DNA of 64,000 bases from G963663615 sp963663615 (GCA_963663615.1 OY760517.1:1674001-1738000); one strand, 5' to 3'. Counted from the first letter of the stretch, positions 9,117 through 20,508 are shown. Program-made: numbers and translations. Notes: generated by a model not told the origin, from the letters alone.

Positions 9117-12100
9117 ATGATCTCTAACTTCTCGACCCGTGTTAAGATTGTTCTTTTTTTTATTATTACAATTTCATCTACTGTGATATTTGCATCCGGA
9201 GAGGCACTGGATCCAAATAAAAAAATAACACAGTACATTTTGGACGTTTGGCAAACTGAAGACGGATTACCACAAAATTCAATTCAGGAAATTTTGCAAA
9301 CAAACGACGGCTATCTTGTGTTTGCAACACAGGAAGGGCTTGCTTTTTTTGATGGTGTAAAGTTTGAGGTAATCAACAAAAAAAACACACCCGAATTAAA
9401 AAACAATTACATCACTGCGTTATATCAGGATTCCAAAGGCAAAATATGGATTGGTACTGATGGAGGTGGTATAACTGTGCTTGATGGTGAGTCAAGAATT
9501 AACTATTCCAAAGAAAGTGGAATAGGAAGTAATTTTATTTCTGCTATTTGTGAAGACAATTCAGGTAACATATGGATTGCAACTGATGGCAGCGGGCTTT
9601 CTAAATATTCAGACGGAATATTTACTATTTATAATAATCAAAATGGTTATTCATTTGATGTTGTACAGGACCTTATTGCTGATGATCAAGGCAATATCTG
9701 GCTGGCTACACCAAACGGATTACAGGTATTTAACTCCCGTTCCTCAACTAAAATTAAACTTGGTTCCGAATTGGACAACATAAAAATTTGGAAGATTGAA
9801 AAAGCTGGACGAAGTGGATTATGGCTTGGAACAAATGGTAAAGGTGTTGTTCATTATAGCTTTAATGGCGATGTTTTAGTTTATAACACCGAAAACGGAC
9901 TTAGCAATAACATAATAAGATCGGTTTATGTAGATAAAGTTGGTGCTTTATGGGCGGGCTCCCTTAAAGGACTTAACAGAATTTACAATGGAAATGTGCA
10001 GCATTTTACAATATCCGATGGTCTTTCAAATGATAATGTTACAGCTCTTGCTTCGGATAAGGAAGGTAGTTTATGGGTAGGTACTAATGGCGGTGGTTTG
10101 GACAGACTCCGTGATGGAAAATGTATTACCTATACAACCAAGGAAGGATTAAAAAGTGATTTTATCTGGACTGTGTTTCAGGATTCCAAAGGTGCTATTT
10201 GGGCTGGTACCGATGGTGGTGGTCTGAATAAACTGGTTGGTGACAAGGTAACTACTTATACAACTGCTAACGGCTTGGGCAGCAATGTTATTTTTCCTGT
10301 AATGGAAGATAAGGAAGGTAGTTTATGGGTAGGTACAAATGGTGGCGGACTTTCTGTTTTAAAAAATGGGCGTTTTAAAACTTATAAGGAAACTAACGGA
10401 TTACCATCCAATACAGTTAAAGCATTATATCAACAACGTGATGGAACAATTTGGATTGGTACAACAAAAGGTATTTGCCTGATGAAAGATGGTAAAATTG
10501 GAACTACTGTTTATGATAAATCCAATGGTTTACCCGCCGATTATATCAGGGTTATTTATGGTGATTCAAAAGGGAATATCTGGATTGGTACACGTGGTGG
10601 TGGTGCAGTAAAATACTCCAATGGTTATTTTAAGGTTTACGATAAAACTGACGGATTATCCAACAATATTGTAAGATGTTTTTATGAAGATAATTCCGGT
10701 GTAATATGGATTGGCACCAGTGCGGGTCTTAACAGATTAAAAAATGAAACAATAAAATCAATTACTACCGATGATGGTTTATTTGATGATCCGGTTTTTT
10801 CAATCCTTGAAGATCGAAAAGGTAATTTCTGGATGAGTTGTAATAAAGGTATTTATTACACTAATAAATCCGAATTAAATGATTTTTGTGATGCTGCACT
10901 TGAATCTGTTACTACCTCTTCTTTTGGCAAAAACGATGGTATGCGTAGCAGTGAGTGTAATGGAACTTCACAGCCGGCAGGTTATAAGGATAATCGAGGG
11001 AATTTATGGTTCCCAACAATTAAGGGTTTAGTAACTATTAATCCTGAAAGGCTGGATAAAAATGAAGTAGTTCCACCAGTTATAATTGAAGAGTTTTTGG
11101 TTGATGGTGTTGAGCAAAACCTGAATGAAGAAATAACTATTGAAGCTGGTAATGAAAAATTTGAATTTCATTATACAGGGTTAAGCTTTATGATTCCTAA
11201 AAAAGTTAACTTTATGTATATGCTGGAAGGCTTTGATAAAGACTGGGTTGATGCTGGTAACAGAAGAACAGCTTATTATACCAATATTGCTCCTGGTAAG
11301 TACAAGTTTAAAGTTAAGGCTTGTAATAATGATGGCATTTGGAATGAAGCCGGTACAGAAACTGATTTCTATTTTGAGGCATACTTTTATCAGACTTACT
11401 GGTTCTGGGCAATTGTTGTTGTTATAATTGGTTATATAAGCTTTAGGCTATATAAAAGTCGCATGGATGCTATGAAAAAGCAGCATCATGAGATGGAAAA
11501 ACAATACGAATTAGCTCAGGAACAGAAAAAGCAGCTTGAAGAAAAAGAATCTGCACTTAAAGAACAGATGGTAAAAACCGAAAAAATTATGGCTAATCTT
11601 GAAGAGGAAAAACGATACCTAAAAGATAGTGTTGATAATATGCTATCAGAGATTGAAAAATTTTCTCAGGGTGATTTAACAGTTTATCTTGCTTCCGAAA
11701 ATGAAGATGAGATAGCAATGCTATATAACGGTTTTAATCTTGCTTCCGAAAGAATTAGCGAAATGTTTGCGAGGGTACAAAAAGCTGTTCATGATACAAT
11801 TGAATCTAATCAGTTAATTTTGGATCAGACGAACCATATAGCAAAAGGTATTGAGAACCAGACAATGGAAGCTGCTGAAGTTGCAAGTGCAGTTGAAGAA
11901 ATGGCTCGTTCAATACATGAAAACACTAAAAATGCCGGTGTTGCTGCCGAAAGTGCAAAAGATGCTGGTGAGTTTGCCAAGGAAGGTGGTGAAATAGTTT
12001 CTCAAACTATTACCGGTATGAATAAAATTGCCAAAGTGGTACTGGATTCTTCACAGGTTGTTGAAGAGCTTGGTGTTAGTAGTAGTAAAATTGGTGATAT

Positions 12101-12656
12101 AGTTCAGGTTATTAATGATATCGCTGACCAGACAAATCTTCTTGCTCTCAATGCTGCTATTGAAGCTGCCAGAGCGGGTGAACAGGGAAGGGGATTTGCC
12201 GTTGTAGCTGATGAGGTAAGAAAACTTGCTGAGCGAACAACAAAAGCAACAAAAGAAATATCCATGATGATTAAGGAAATTCAGACCAATACAGAACGTG
12301 CTGTTGATTCAATAAACTCGGGTACTACAGAGGTAGAAATGGGTAAGGAATTGGCTAATAAAGCAAATGATGCCCTGAAGAAAATTATTGAAAACTCACA
12401 CAATATTAGTGATATAATTGATCAGGTTGCGGCTGCTAGTGAACAGCAATCGCAAACTGGAGATGAAATATCAAGAAATATAGAAAATATCAGTAATGTT
12501 TCCAGAGAAAGTACATCTGCAATTCATGGAATACTTGAGTCAGTTAGTCATCATAGCGAATCAACAATAAACTTAAGTAAATTGGTTAATCATTTTAAAG
12601 TTAAAGATAATTTACTTGATTCAAATCCAAATGATAACAATAGATTGTTGAACTAA
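9117..12656 (+). CDS. Periplasmic propeller (Reg_prop + Y_Y_Y) sensor fused to methyl-accepting chemotaxis domain
   Basis: An 1179-residue membrane receptor. An N-terminal signal segment (about 1-27) is followed by some fourteen propeller repeats with the motif G-x-I/L-W-I/V-G-T-x-G-G-G (about 35-640). A Y_Y_Y domain at about 680-755 follows, then one membrane helix at about 760-780, a Lys/Glu coiled coil, a HAMP-like segment ([21 protein letters not shown], about 850) and a chemotaxis-receptor signalling domain. Its hairpin tip at about 1005-1035 reads [20 protein letters not shown], the canonical tip that contacts CheA/CheW. There is no C-terminal CheR pentapeptide. Propeller/Y_Y_Y ectodomains usually sit on hybrid two-component sensors of glycan breakdown; here the output is chemotaxis or another Che-like pathway. 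GGGGA lies six bases before the start. Confidence 0.92.
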   Translation: MISNFSTRVKIVLFFIITISSTVIFASGEALDPNKKITQYILDVWQTEDGLPQNSIQEILQTNDGYLVFATQEGLAFFDGVKFEVINKKNTPELKNNYITALYQDSKGKIWIGTDGGGITVLDGESRINYSKESGIGSNFISAICEDNSGNIWIATDGSGLSKYSDGIFTIYNNQNGYSFDVVQDLIADDQGNIWLATPNGLQVFNSRSSTKIKLGSELDNIKIWKIEKAGRSGLWLGTNGKGVVHYSFNGDVLVYNTENGLSNNIIRSVYVDKVGALWAGSLKGLNRIYNGNVQHFTISDGLSNDNVTALASDKEGSLWVGTNGGGLDRLRDGKCITYTTKEGLKSDFIWTVFQDSKGAIWAGTDGGGLNKLVGDKVTTYTTANGLGSNVIFPVMEDKEGSLWVGTNGGGLSVLKNGRFKTYKETNGLPSNTVKALYQQRDGTIWIGTTKGICLMKDGKIGTTVYDKSNGLPADYIRVIYGDSKGNIWIGTRGGGAVKYSNGYFKVYDKTDGLSNNIVRCFYEDNSGVIWIGTSAGLNRLKNETIKSITTDDGLFDDPVFSILEDRKGNFWMSCNKGIYYTNKSELNDFCDAALESVTTSSFGKNDGMRSSECNGTSQPAGYKDNRGNLWFPTIKGLVTINPERLDKNEVVPPVIIEEFLVDGVEQNLNEEITIEAGNEKFEFHYTGLSFMIPKKVNFMYMLEGFDKDWVDAGNRRTAYYTNIAPGKYKFKVKACNNDGIWNEAGTETDFYFEAYFYQTYWFWAIVVVIIGYISFRLYKSRMDAMKKQHHEMEKQYELAQEQKKQLEEKESALKEQMVKTEKIMANLEEEKRYLKDSVDNMLSEIEKFSQGDLTVYLASENEDEIAMLYNGFNLASERISEMFARVQKAVHDTIESNQLILDQTNHIAKGIENQTMEAAEVASAVEEMARSIHENTKNAGVAAESAKDAGEFAKEGGEIVSQTITGMNKIAKVVLDSSQVVEELGVSSSKIGDIVQVINDIADQTNLLALNAAIEAARAGEQGRGFAVVADEVRKLAERTTKATKEISMMIKEIQTNTERAVDSINSGTTEVEMGKELANKANDALKKIIENSHNISDIIDQVAAASEQQSQTGDEISRNIENISNVSRESTSAIHGILESVSHHSESTINLSKLVNHFKVKDNLLDSNPNDNNRLLN

Positions 12657-12661
12657 ATTAG

Positions 12662-12692
12662 AGTGCACTCCTGAGAGTGCACTTTTTCTTTC
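12662..12692 (+). terminator. intrinsic terminator after the propeller-MCP gene
   Basis: A perfect 9-bp stem AGTGCACTC/GAGTGCACT with loop CTGA is followed by TTTTCTTT, directly after the stop codon. Confidence 0.85.
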
Positions 12693-13032
12693 CGTTAAGT
12701 AACAGTATAGATGCTATTACAGGCATAATAATTACATATAATATAACTGTTTACCTCGCTTATAATCCTATTACATCCCCAAGAGACCAGGAATTTAGCT
12801 TAAAAATATTTCATCAAAGTTTTTGGTGATACAAAAATTATTTGTAACTTTATTTACTATGTGTGTGTAAATGATCGTCTTTTAATTTACTGCAAGATTA
12901 AAATATTGCATAGACAGAAGCATTATATTAAAAAATCAAATATATGTGTATTGCGGAACACAGTTTTTATTTGACTTTTTAATCTAAATTGCAAAAATTA
13001 AAGACAATTATAATATCAATAAAAGGAAATGC
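12693..13032 (+). other. non-coding leader upstream of glgP
   Basis: About 340 AT-rich bases with no supported gene. They must hold the glgP promoter, but I cannot choose one: several TTG/TATAAT-like pairs have wrong spacing. AAAGGAA lies just before the glgP start. I see no riboswitch-like fold or repeat. Confidence 0.4.
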
Positions 13033-15513
13033 ATGGAAGACAATTCAAATTCATTGTTTTTTACTGATAGTGAAGCTTCAGAGAGTTATTCTTTGTCGAA
13101 TCAGTTTGCTGAGAATATGGAATTTCGTCTTGTTAAAGACAGAAACAGTGCAAACGGACAGGATTACTACACAGCTATCGCATTAGCGGTTAAGGACAGA
13201 CTGGTAAGAAGGTGGCTGAGAACTCAGGATCAGTATAACAAACAAAACACGAAACGAGTATATTATCTTTCACTTGAGTTTTTGATGGGACGATTGCTTG
13301 AGGACATTCTTTATAACATGAATTATTATGATGAATGTAAAGAAATACTTAAAAAAGATGGTTATATACTTGAAGACCTTGTAGAGTATGAAAGAGATAT
13401 GGGTCTTGGAAATGGTGGTCTGGGAAGACTTGCTGCATGTTTCCTCGATTCAATGGCAACACTTGGATTGCCTGCTTTTGGTTATGGCATAAGATACGAA
13501 TATGGTATTTTTAAGCAAAAAATTGAAAATGGATTTCAGATGGAGCATCCTGATCACTGGCTTGCTTATGGTAATCCATGGGAATCTTTACGAAGAGATA
13601 TTAGTTTTCGTATAAAATTTTTTGGTAATGTTGTTTCGAGAAAAGACCAGTCTGGTGCTCTTAAATATGAGTGGGTTAATACAGATGATGTATTGGCTAT
13701 TGCTTATGACATACCAGTACCAGGTACAAAAACAAAAAATGTAAATAACCTTAGATTATGGGCTGCCAGATCTACTGATGAATTCAGTTTCCAGGATTTT
13801 AATGAAGGTAATTACCTTCAGGCAGTTGAGAAAAAGAGTCTTTCTGAAAATATATCGAAAGTATTATACCCAAATGATTCCAATGCAAAGGGTAAAATAT
13901 TGCGATTACAGCAGGAATATTTCTTCGTTGCAGCTTCATTGCACGACATAATCAGGAAATACAAGTATCATAATGATACAATGAAAAATTTTGGTGAAAA
14001 AACGGCTATTCAGTTAAATGATACCCATCCTGTTATTGCTATTCCGGAATTAATGAGAATTCTGCTGGATGAGGAAAATATGGAATGGGAAGATGCCTGG
14101 GCAATAACAACCGAAACTTTTGCCTATACAAACCATACTGTAGTTCCTGAAGCTTTAGAAGAATGGTCAGTTGAATTGCTTGAAAAAGTACTACCACGCC
14201 ATCTGCTAATTATTTATGAAATAAATCATCGATTTCTTAAGTACGTTAAACAGTATTATTCTGTTGATGATAAGGTTGTTAGCGAAGTATCGATAATAAG
14301 AGAACATCCTGTAAAAACAGTAAGAATGGCTTATCTTGCAATTGTTGGATCGCATAAAGTTAATGGTGTTGCCGAACTTCATACCCAAATTCTTAAAACA
14401 AGAATATTTCATCATTTTCATAAAATATTTAAAGACAAGTTTGTTAATGTTACAAATGGTATAACTCCAAGAAGATGGTTGAGAGCTGCTAACCCAATGC
14501 TTGCCGAACTTATTACAGACAAGATTGGTGATGGTTGGCTAACAGAGCTAACAGAGCTTAAAAAACTTGAGAGATATGCTGATGATGAGCAGTTTCTTGA
14601 AAATTGGGCTAATGTAAAATGGACCAATAAAAAATTACTCAAAGAGTATATAGAAGCAGAACATCATACAGAAGTTAATATGGATTCGATATTTGATGTT
14701 CAGATAAAACGTTTTCATGAATATAAAAGACAATTGCTGGATGTATTTCATGTAATAACCCTGTATAACCGTATTAAGGATAATCCTGATATTGATATGG
14801 TACCAAGAACGGTTATTTTTGGCGGTAAAGCTGCACCAGCTTACATTCAGGCAAAAATGGTTATTAAACTTATCAATAATCTTACTGATGTAATTAATAA
14901 CGATCCTGATGTAAATGGAAGACTGAAAATATTTTTCCTTAAAAATTATTCAGTTTCGCTTGCTGAAAAAATAATTCCTGCTTCTGAGCTATCGGAACAA
15001 ATATCAACAGCGGGATTTGAGGCATCTGGTACAGGTAACATGAAGTTTGCTCTTAACGGTGCACTTACTATTGGTACTATGGATGGAGCAAATGTTGAGA
15101 TTAGTGAAGAAGTTGGTGAAGACAATATCTTTATATTTGGTTTATTAGCTGATGAGGTTGTTGAACTTAAGAAAGATTATGAACCAATGGATTACTATAA
15201 TTCCAATTCTGAGTTGAAACGAATTGTTGATATGATTGAATCGAATTACTTTAGCCGTGGAGAAGAGGGTATTTTTGATGATCTTGTAAGAGGCTTAAAG
15301 GAAATTGATTATTATTGTCTGTTTGCTGATTATCAGTCCTATATAGATACTCAGGACAAAGTTGCAGAACTTTACCGCGATAAGAAAGCATGGAACAAGA
15401 TGTCTGTCTTGAATTGTGCAAGGATAGGAAAGTTCTCTACAGACAGAACAATACAGGAATATAACGATTTGATTTGGAATGCCGAACCGGTAAAAATTTC
15501 TGAAAGCAAATAA
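13033..15513 (+). CDS. glgP: Glycogen/alpha-glucan phosphorylase
   Basis: A PLP-dependent GT35 enzyme that releases glucose 1-phosphate from alpha-1,4-glucan in the cytoplasm. Length is 826 residues, typical of the bacterial/animal-type form. Family marks are LSLEFLMGRLL near residue 78, GNGGLGRLAACF near 130, TNHTVVPEALE near 362, FHEYKRQLL near 559 and the cofactor-site block EASGTGNMKFALNG near 665-678, whose Lys (about 671) carries PLP. It is monocistronic, between two clear terminators. It would draw on an internal glucose store, which fits a locus rich in glucose-polymer genes. Confidence 0.96.
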   Translation: MEDNSNSLFFTDSEASESYSLSNQFAENMEFRLVKDRNSANGQDYYTAIALAVKDRLVRRWLRTQDQYNKQNTKRVYYLSLEFLMGRLLEDILYNMNYYDECKEILKKDGYILEDLVEYERDMGLGNGGLGRLAACFLDSMATLGLPAFGYGIRYEYGIFKQKIENGFQMEHPDHWLAYGNPWESLRRDISFRIKFFGNVVSRKDQSGALKYEWVNTDDVLAIAYDIPVPGTKTKNVNNLRLWAARSTDEFSFQDFNEGNYLQAVEKKSLSENISKVLYPNDSNAKGKILRLQQEYFFVAASLHDIIRKYKYHNDTMKNFGEKTAIQLNDTHPVIAIPELMRILLDEENMEWEDAWAITTETFAYTNHTVVPEALEEWSVELLEKVLPRHLLIIYEINHRFLKYVKQYYSVDDKVVSEVSIIREHPVKTVRMAYLAIVGSHKVNGVAELHTQILKTRIFHHFHKIFKDKFVNVTNGITPRRWLRAANPMLAELITDKIGDGWLTELTELKKLERYADDEQFLENWANVKWTNKKLLKEYIEAEHHTEVNMDSIFDVQIKRFHEYKRQLLDVFHVITLYNRIKDNPDIDMVPRTVIFGGKAAPAYIQAKMVIKLINNLTDVINNDPDVNGRLKIFFLKNYSVSLAEKIIPASELSEQISTAGFEASGTGNMKFALNGALTIGTMDGANVEISEEVGEDNIFIFGLLADEVVELKKDYEPMDYYNSNSELKRIVDMIESNYFSRGEEGIFDDLVRGLKEIDYYCLFADYQSYIDTQDKVAELYRDKKAWNKMSVLNCARIGKFSTDRTIQEYNDLIWNAEPVKISESK

Positions 15514-15518
15514 AAGTG

Positions 15519-15550
15519 AACGGGTATTGAAAAATACCCGTTTATATATT
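15519..15550 (+). terminator. intrinsic terminator after glgP
   Basis: A perfect 10-bp stem AACGGGTATT/AATACCCGTT with a GAAA tetraloop, followed by TATATATT. Confidence 0.85.
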
Positions 15551-15725
15551 AAATAATGTTAAAGTTTTGCTTTACAATAATGTTTTAATTCTTTAGTTTG
15601 TACAATATAAATAATAACTTGGAATAGTAAAACAAAAGCTTAAATTGCTTACGTATAAAAGAGTTCTTCAAAAGTTTAATTTCACATCTACACTTATTAT
15701 TATTAATTAAAACATAGGAGTAACC

Positions 15726-17594
15726 ATGAAAAAAATTTTAATGGTTCTGCTGGCTTCAATGCTGGTATCAGGGTTAGTATTTGGACAGTTCACTCGTGTA
15801 GCTGAAATTGCAATGCCAACTGATGGTGGGGCGTCATTTGGTAATATTCTACCTGGAGTTGACCTTGACGGTGATGGAATGATGGAAATTTATGCCATTA
15901 ATAACAACTGGTCTGATGGTAGTATAACTGGTGAATTGGTTCCAAAAATATGGAAATATGAATTTAAAGGTGAGAATGCAGGTTTCGAACTGGTTTGGTC
16001 AGCTGTTCTTGATTACATTCCTAAGCAAAATACTTGGCCTCCATTAACTTGCGGCGATCTTGATAGCGATGGTAAAATGGAAGTAATTTGGGGTCCAATT
16101 AATTTTACTTATGGTGCAAATCCAAATCCGTCTCGTGTAGTTGTATTTGAAGTAAAAGGCGATGGAAGTGATGAACTTGGTATTGCTGATGGTAATGGCA
16201 ACTATACTCCAAATGCTCAGTGGAATCTTAACTCAGCGGATAACGCTAACGACAGACCATTTAAATGGGTTGTTGATGATATGGATTTGGACGGAACTAA
16301 TGAACTTATTATGGTAACAAGAGCTGGTGATTATCATTACGTTATCGCTTCAGTTGATGATGTACCTGATAATGGTGATGGTTCTGAAACATGGACTATG
16401 GAAGCTTACGATACTGGCAACACGTTAGGTACTGCGTATGATATGCTTTATATGGATAAAGCACTTTATCATATATCATCTGCCGGAAATATCACAAAAG
16501 TTTCTTTCGACGGAGATAATTATGTTCAGCATCAAACTACTTCAGGTCAAACTTTAGGTAGCTGGAATTCTGCTACTGCGGTTAATATTGATGGTGATGA
16601 AACTATGGAAGGTATCATGGCTAGCTGGTCTTCTTCAGGTCAGGATGTTTATTTACTTCAGCCTGTTGATGATACTTTAGCAGTTACAGTAATTGCTAAC
16701 TTTGCTGATGAAATTTCAACTGATGGTCGTTTGTATGGTACAGGTACTGGCGATATTGATGGTGATGATCTTATGGATTTTGTATTTGGTTCAAGAGGTG
16801 CTTCACCTGACGGTGCTATTTTAAGATTGGAATATAAAGGTGGTGATATTACTGATGCTGCAAATTATGAAAAATCTGTTATCGATCAGGAATACTGGAG
16901 TGAAGCTGGTTACAGATGGATGCATGTATTTATAGCTGAACTTGATGGTGATCCATTCCAGGAAGTTGTTTATGGTGAAGGTACTGGTGCTGTTGCTCCA
17001 ATGGTTGTTCTTGATGCAGAAGGTTCTCTACCTGTAGAACTTACTTCTTTTGCTGCTTCTGTTGTTAATGGCGACGTAAAACTTGACTGGACTACTGCTA
17101 CAGAACAGAATAACAAAGGTTTTGAAATTCAAAGAAAATCTGAAAATTCTGACTATAGAACTATTGCTTTCATAGATGGTTATGGAACTTCTGCTGAAGC
17201 TCATAGCTATTCATTTGTTGATGATGTAACTACTACAGTTGGTCAGTTTACCTACAGACTTGTACAGGTTGATTTTAGTGGCGAAATTGCTTATTCAAAT
17301 GAAGTAGAAGTTGATTTATCTGCTCCAGCTGACTTTGCTTTAGCACAGAACTATCCAAACCCATTCAACCCTTCAACAAAAATTAACTTCTCTTTACCTG
17401 CATCTGCAAGTGTAAATCTTAAAATTTACAACATGTTAGGTCAGGAAGTTGTTTCTTTAATTAACGGTGAGTCATTTGATGCTGGTTCTCATACTGTTAA
17501 TTTTAATGCTTCTCAGCTTGCAAGTGGTACTTACATTTATACCATTAGTGCTGGTGATTTTACTGCTTCAAGAAAAATGACTCTATTGAAATAA
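15726..17594 (+). CDS. T9SS-exported FG-GAP/VCBS-like repeat protein
   Basis: A 622-residue secreted protein. The signal peptide is about 1-20 (MKKILMVLLASMLVSGLVFG). The body carries repeated Asp-rich calcium-type loops (DLDGDGMMEIY, DLDSDGKMEVIWG, DMDLDGTNELIM, DIDGDDLMDFVFG, ELDGDPFQEVVYG) that suggest an FG-GAP/VCBS-like propeller. A short Ig-like module beginning LPVELTSFAASVVNG follows. The last 85 residues are a type A T9SS sorting domain with NYPNPFNPSTKI and the ending SRKMTLLK. It is therefore likely anchored at or released from the cell surface. TAGGAG precedes the start and terminators flank the gene. Codons are richer in GC and more regular than in the next cluster, which suggests high expression. 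The ligand is unknown. Confidence 0.85.
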   Translation: MKKILMVLLASMLVSGLVFGQFTRVAEIAMPTDGGASFGNILPGVDLDGDGMMEIYAINNNWSDGSITGELVPKIWKYEFKGENAGFELVWSAVLDYIPKQNTWPPLTCGDLDSDGKMEVIWGPINFTYGANPNPSRVVVFEVKGDGSDELGIADGNGNYTPNAQWNLNSADNANDRPFKWVVDDMDLDGTNELIMVTRAGDYHYVIASVDDVPDNGDGSETWTMEAYDTGNTLGTAYDMLYMDKALYHISSAGNITKVSFDGDNYVQHQTTSGQTLGSWNSATAVNIDGDETMEGIMASWSSSGQDVYLLQPVDDTLAVTVIANFADEISTDGRLYGTGTGDIDGDDLMDFVFGSRGASPDGAILRLEYKGGDITDAANYEKSVIDQEYWSEAGYRWMHVFIAELDGDPFQEVVYGEGTGAVAPMVVLDAEGSLPVELTSFAASVVNGDVKLDWTTATEQNNKGFEIQRKSENSDYRTIAFIDGYGTSAEAHSYSFVDDVTTTVGQFTYRLVQVDFSGEIAYSNEVEVDLSAPADFALAQNYPNPFNPSTKINFSLPASASVNLKIYNMLGQEVVSLINGESFDAGSHTVNFNASQLASGTYIYTISAGDFTASRKMTLLK

Positions 17595-17620
17595 TAGATT
17601 ATAAAATTATTTGTTACGAT

Positions 17621-17652
17621 GCCTCAATCAGTATTCTGGTTGGGGCTTTTTT
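17621..17652 (+). terminator. intrinsic terminator after the FG-GAP-like gene
   Basis: A 10-bp stem GCCTCAATCA/TGGTTGGGGC (two G-U pairs) with loop GTATTC, followed by six T. Confidence 0.8.
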
Positions 17653-17855
17653 AGTTTATTATCCATGACAGGTTTAATTTTAGTTAAAATACAGGTATAT
17701 GAATTATTAAACTTATTTGGATATAATGATTGAGGGCAATAAAGAAAACATATTTTGATTTTGAGAATGAAAATATATAATTTCGTTATTTAATTTTCGT
17801 AAATTCGTGTATTCCAATAATATGCCCAAATAGTTTAAAATATTAAGAGCTGATA

Positions 17856-19043
17856 ATGTCTGAAGAAAAAAAACTTGATATTCTTGATTACTTTATTGTA
17901 CTCATTAAATGGAAGAAATTTATCGTTATTTTTATGTTTTTTTCATTATTACTTACATACCTAACCATAAGATTTACTATTAAGGAACAGTATGACTCTC
18001 AAGCATTAATAATTCCTTCAGAAGATAACTCTGTTTCTGGACTTGCCGGTTTATTAAGTGATTTTGACCCTTTCTCAATGGGATTTGGTGGTGGTGCGAG
18101 CCCTGAAATGGGCATGTATAATACTATTATATTTAGTAGAAGTTCATTGGAGAATGTCATAAAAAAGTTTGATATATACAGAGTTTATGAGGTTGATACA
18201 ACTGGTGTTGAGTATAAACAAAACACACTTGAAATGTTGAGCAAAAGTTTATCAACTGAAATAACTGATGATGGTGCTTTTGTTATTAAAGCCAGAACTA
18301 TTAATGCTCAATTATCAGCTGATATTGTGAACTACGTTATAAACATGATGAATGACAGGATCATTGAACTAAGAGCAAAAAAGTCAAGATTAAACAGACA
18401 ATTTCTTGGAAAAAGAGTAGCTGAAGTTAAAGCCCAGTTAACTGCTGCTGAAGATTCTCTTAAAGTATTTCAGGAAGAAAGTGGCATTTTAAGTGCAGAA
18501 GATCAGATTAGAAATATCCTTGGTGTTTATTCTGATTTGGAAGTTAACTTAATGGCTAAAGAAACTCAGCTTAATATATTGGAAAACGTTCTGTCAAAAA
18601 ATTCGTCTGAAGTTGAAGCACTTAAAATGGAAGTTGAAACGTACAAAAAACAATTTGAAAAATTAAAAAAATCCGGAAATGATTCCGGTACTATTGTGGC
18701 TATGGAAGATATACCACAGGCTGGGTTAACATATTTAAGACTGTATAGAAATGTTCAAATTCAGCAACAAATTCTTCAATTTGTTTTACCTTTATATGAG
18801 CAAGCCAAATTTGATGAACAAAAAGATCTGCCTATTCTTCAGGTAATTGACTATGCTGAAGCACCTCCAAAGAAAAGTTATCCTCCAAGAACTGTAATGA
18901 GTTTAGCAATAAATATTGGCATATTTATATTATTAACTCTTTATATATTTATGAAAGAGAATGAGGTAGTTAAGGGGTCAGAGAAATTTAACTTTGTTAA
19001 GAAAAATCTCTTTAATTTTAAGTCGCCTGAATATAAAGGCTAA
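17856..19043 (+). CDS. Wzz-like polysaccharide co-polymerase / chain-length determinant
   Basis: A 395-residue inner-membrane protein of the Wzz/polysaccharide co-polymerase family. One membrane helix lies at about 20-40 and a second at about 344-365, just after a Pro-rich motif (APPKKSYPPRT), the family signature. Between them is a long periplasmic part with coiled-coil helices (about 160-280). It has no cytosolic BY-kinase domain, so it is the kinase-free form that sets glycan chain length with a Wzy polymerase. It opens the polysaccharide locus and the flippase starts 16 bases downstream. Confidence 0.85.
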   Translation: MSEEKKLDILDYFIVLIKWKKFIVIFMFFSLLLTYLTIRFTIKEQYDSQALIIPSEDNSVSGLAGLLSDFDPFSMGFGGGASPEMGMYNTIIFSRSSLENVIKKFDIYRVYEVDTTGVEYKQNTLEMLSKSLSTEITDDGAFVIKARTINAQLSADIVNYVINMMNDRIIELRAKKSRLNRQFLGKRVAEVKAQLTAAEDSLKVFQEESGILSAEDQIRNILGVYSDLEVNLMAKETQLNILENVLSKNSSEVEALKMEVETYKKQFEKLKKSGNDSGTIVAMEDIPQAGLTYLRLYRNVQIQQQILQFVLPLYEQAKFDEQKDLPILQVIDYAEAPPKKSYPPRTVMSLAINIGIFILLTLYIFMKENEVVKGSEKFNFVKKNLFNFKSPEYKG

Positions 19044-19059
19044 TTGGAATAGGTAACAA

Positions 19060-20508
19060 ATGAGTCTCCTTAAAGCCGGAGTATCCGGTATTGGTTGGAA
19101 TACTTCTTCTAGAGTTTTTCGACAAATTGTACAAATTATTACATACCTTGTTCTTGCAAAATTACTGGAACCTTCGGCTTTTGGTTTAATTGCTATGGCT
19201 TTGGTGATAACTCAATTTCTTACTGTATTTAGAGATATGGGCATTTCTTTCGCCATTATTCAGAAGAAAGATGTTTCGGATTTATTGCTTTCAAGTGCAT
19301 TTTGGTTGAACATAGGAATTGCACTTACATTAGTTTTTCTGGTTAATATGGCAGCACCACTTGTTGCACATATTTATAATGAACCTGATGTTATACCTGT
19401 GTTAAGGGTACTCTCTTCCGGGATATTTCTTACCAGTTTAACAATTTTACATCAGGCGGTATTCGAGAAAGATCTTAATTTTAAGTTTGTTGCAAAGTAT
19501 GAAATTACTGGTACTATAATAGGTAGTATAATCGGTATTTCCATGGCTTACTCAGGTTTTGGCGTTTGGAGTATTGTTGCTCAATCACTAACAAATATTT
19601 CAATTACGTCTGCATTTTTATGGTTTGGCAGCAAATGGAAACCATCTTTTATTTTTAGCTGGGCTGAAGTAAAACCAATAATGGGTTTTAGTCTAAATTC
19701 GCTAGGATTTAATGTTATGAATTACCTGTTAAGAAATGTAGATAAATTCATTATTGGACGTTATCTTGGAAAAGAAGCCTTAGGTTTATATAACTATGCT
19801 TATAAAATAAGTTTAATCCCACTTCAAAATATATCCTCTGTATTTGTTCGGGTTATGTTTCCAATCTTCTCAAAATTGCAGGATGATGACAAAAAGTTTA
19901 AAGAAACTTATATGTTAATGACTTTGGCACTAGGGACTGTAACATTTCCTTTAATGCTTGGAATTGCAGGGATTGCAGATCTGTTTGTAGAAATATTTTT
20001 TGAACCTCAATGGTATCCGTTAAAAGAATTATTAATTGTATTCGCCGGAGTTGGAATGATTCAATCAGTATTTACTCAAACCGGCCACTTATTTATGTCG
20101 AAAAACAAAACACATATTCAGTTTTGGTGGGGATTCTTTACTTCTTTATTATTTGTTGCAAGTTATATTATAGGGATAAACTGGGGAATATTAGGAGTGG
20201 CAGTTGCTTATTTAATTGCAAATATTATTATTGTGCTTCCGGGGCTTAAAATTCCGTTGAATTATTTTAGTTGTAAGGTAGTAGAACTTTTTAACAATCT
20301 TAAGGAAGTCCTTGCTATATCTTTTTTTATGCTGGGTATTCTTATAATTTTAAAATATATTCTAATTGATAATATGAATAAGTCAGTTCTGTTTTACGGG
20401 TTAATAGTGACTGGTATAAGTTTATATATTGTTTTATACTATACTCTCAATAGAACCAAACTTAATAAGTTAATTCAAGTAATAAAAAAAAGAAACAATG
20501 AAGTCTAA
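19060..20508 (+). CDS. Wzx-type polysaccharide flippase (MOP superfamily)
   Basis: A 482-residue polytopic inner-membrane protein with about 12-14 helices. The N-terminal region (GIGWNTSSRVFRQIVQIITYLVLA, then LLEPSAFGLIAMALVI) matches the RfbX/WzxC group, which flips lipid-linked oligosaccharide units to the periplasm. The central loop NVDKFIIGRYLGKEALGLYNYAYK is typical of this group. It overlaps the next gene by 11 bases, which implies coupled translation. Confidence 0.88.
   Translation: MSLLKAGVSGIGWNTSSRVFRQIVQIITYLVLAKLLEPSAFGLIAMALVITQFLTVFRDMGISFAIIQKKDVSDLLLSSAFWLNIGIALTLVFLVNMAAPLVAHIYNEPDVIPVLRVLSSGIFLTSLTILHQAVFEKDLNFKFVAKYEITGTIIGSIIGISMAYSGFGVWSIVAQSLTNISITSAFLWFGSKWKPSFIFSWAEVKPIMGFSLNSLGFNVMNYLLRNVDKFIIGRYLGKEALGLYNYAYKISLIPLQNISSVFVRVMFPIFSKLQDDDKKFKETYMLMTLALGTVTFPLMLGIAGIADLFVEIFFEPQWYPLKELLIVFAGVGMIQSVFTQTGHLFMSKNKTHIQFWWGFFTSLLFVASYIIGINWGILGVAVAYLIANIIIVLPGLKIPLNYFSCKVVELFNNLKEVLAISFFMLGILIILKYILIDNMNKSVLFYGLIVTGISLYIVLYYTLNRTKLNKLIQVIKKRNNEV

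Noticed and set aside
12693..13032. Possible -35/-10 promoter (TTGACT...TATAAT) before glgP
   Set aside because: The spacing is about 32 bases, and alternative pairs give 14 bases; neither is convincing.
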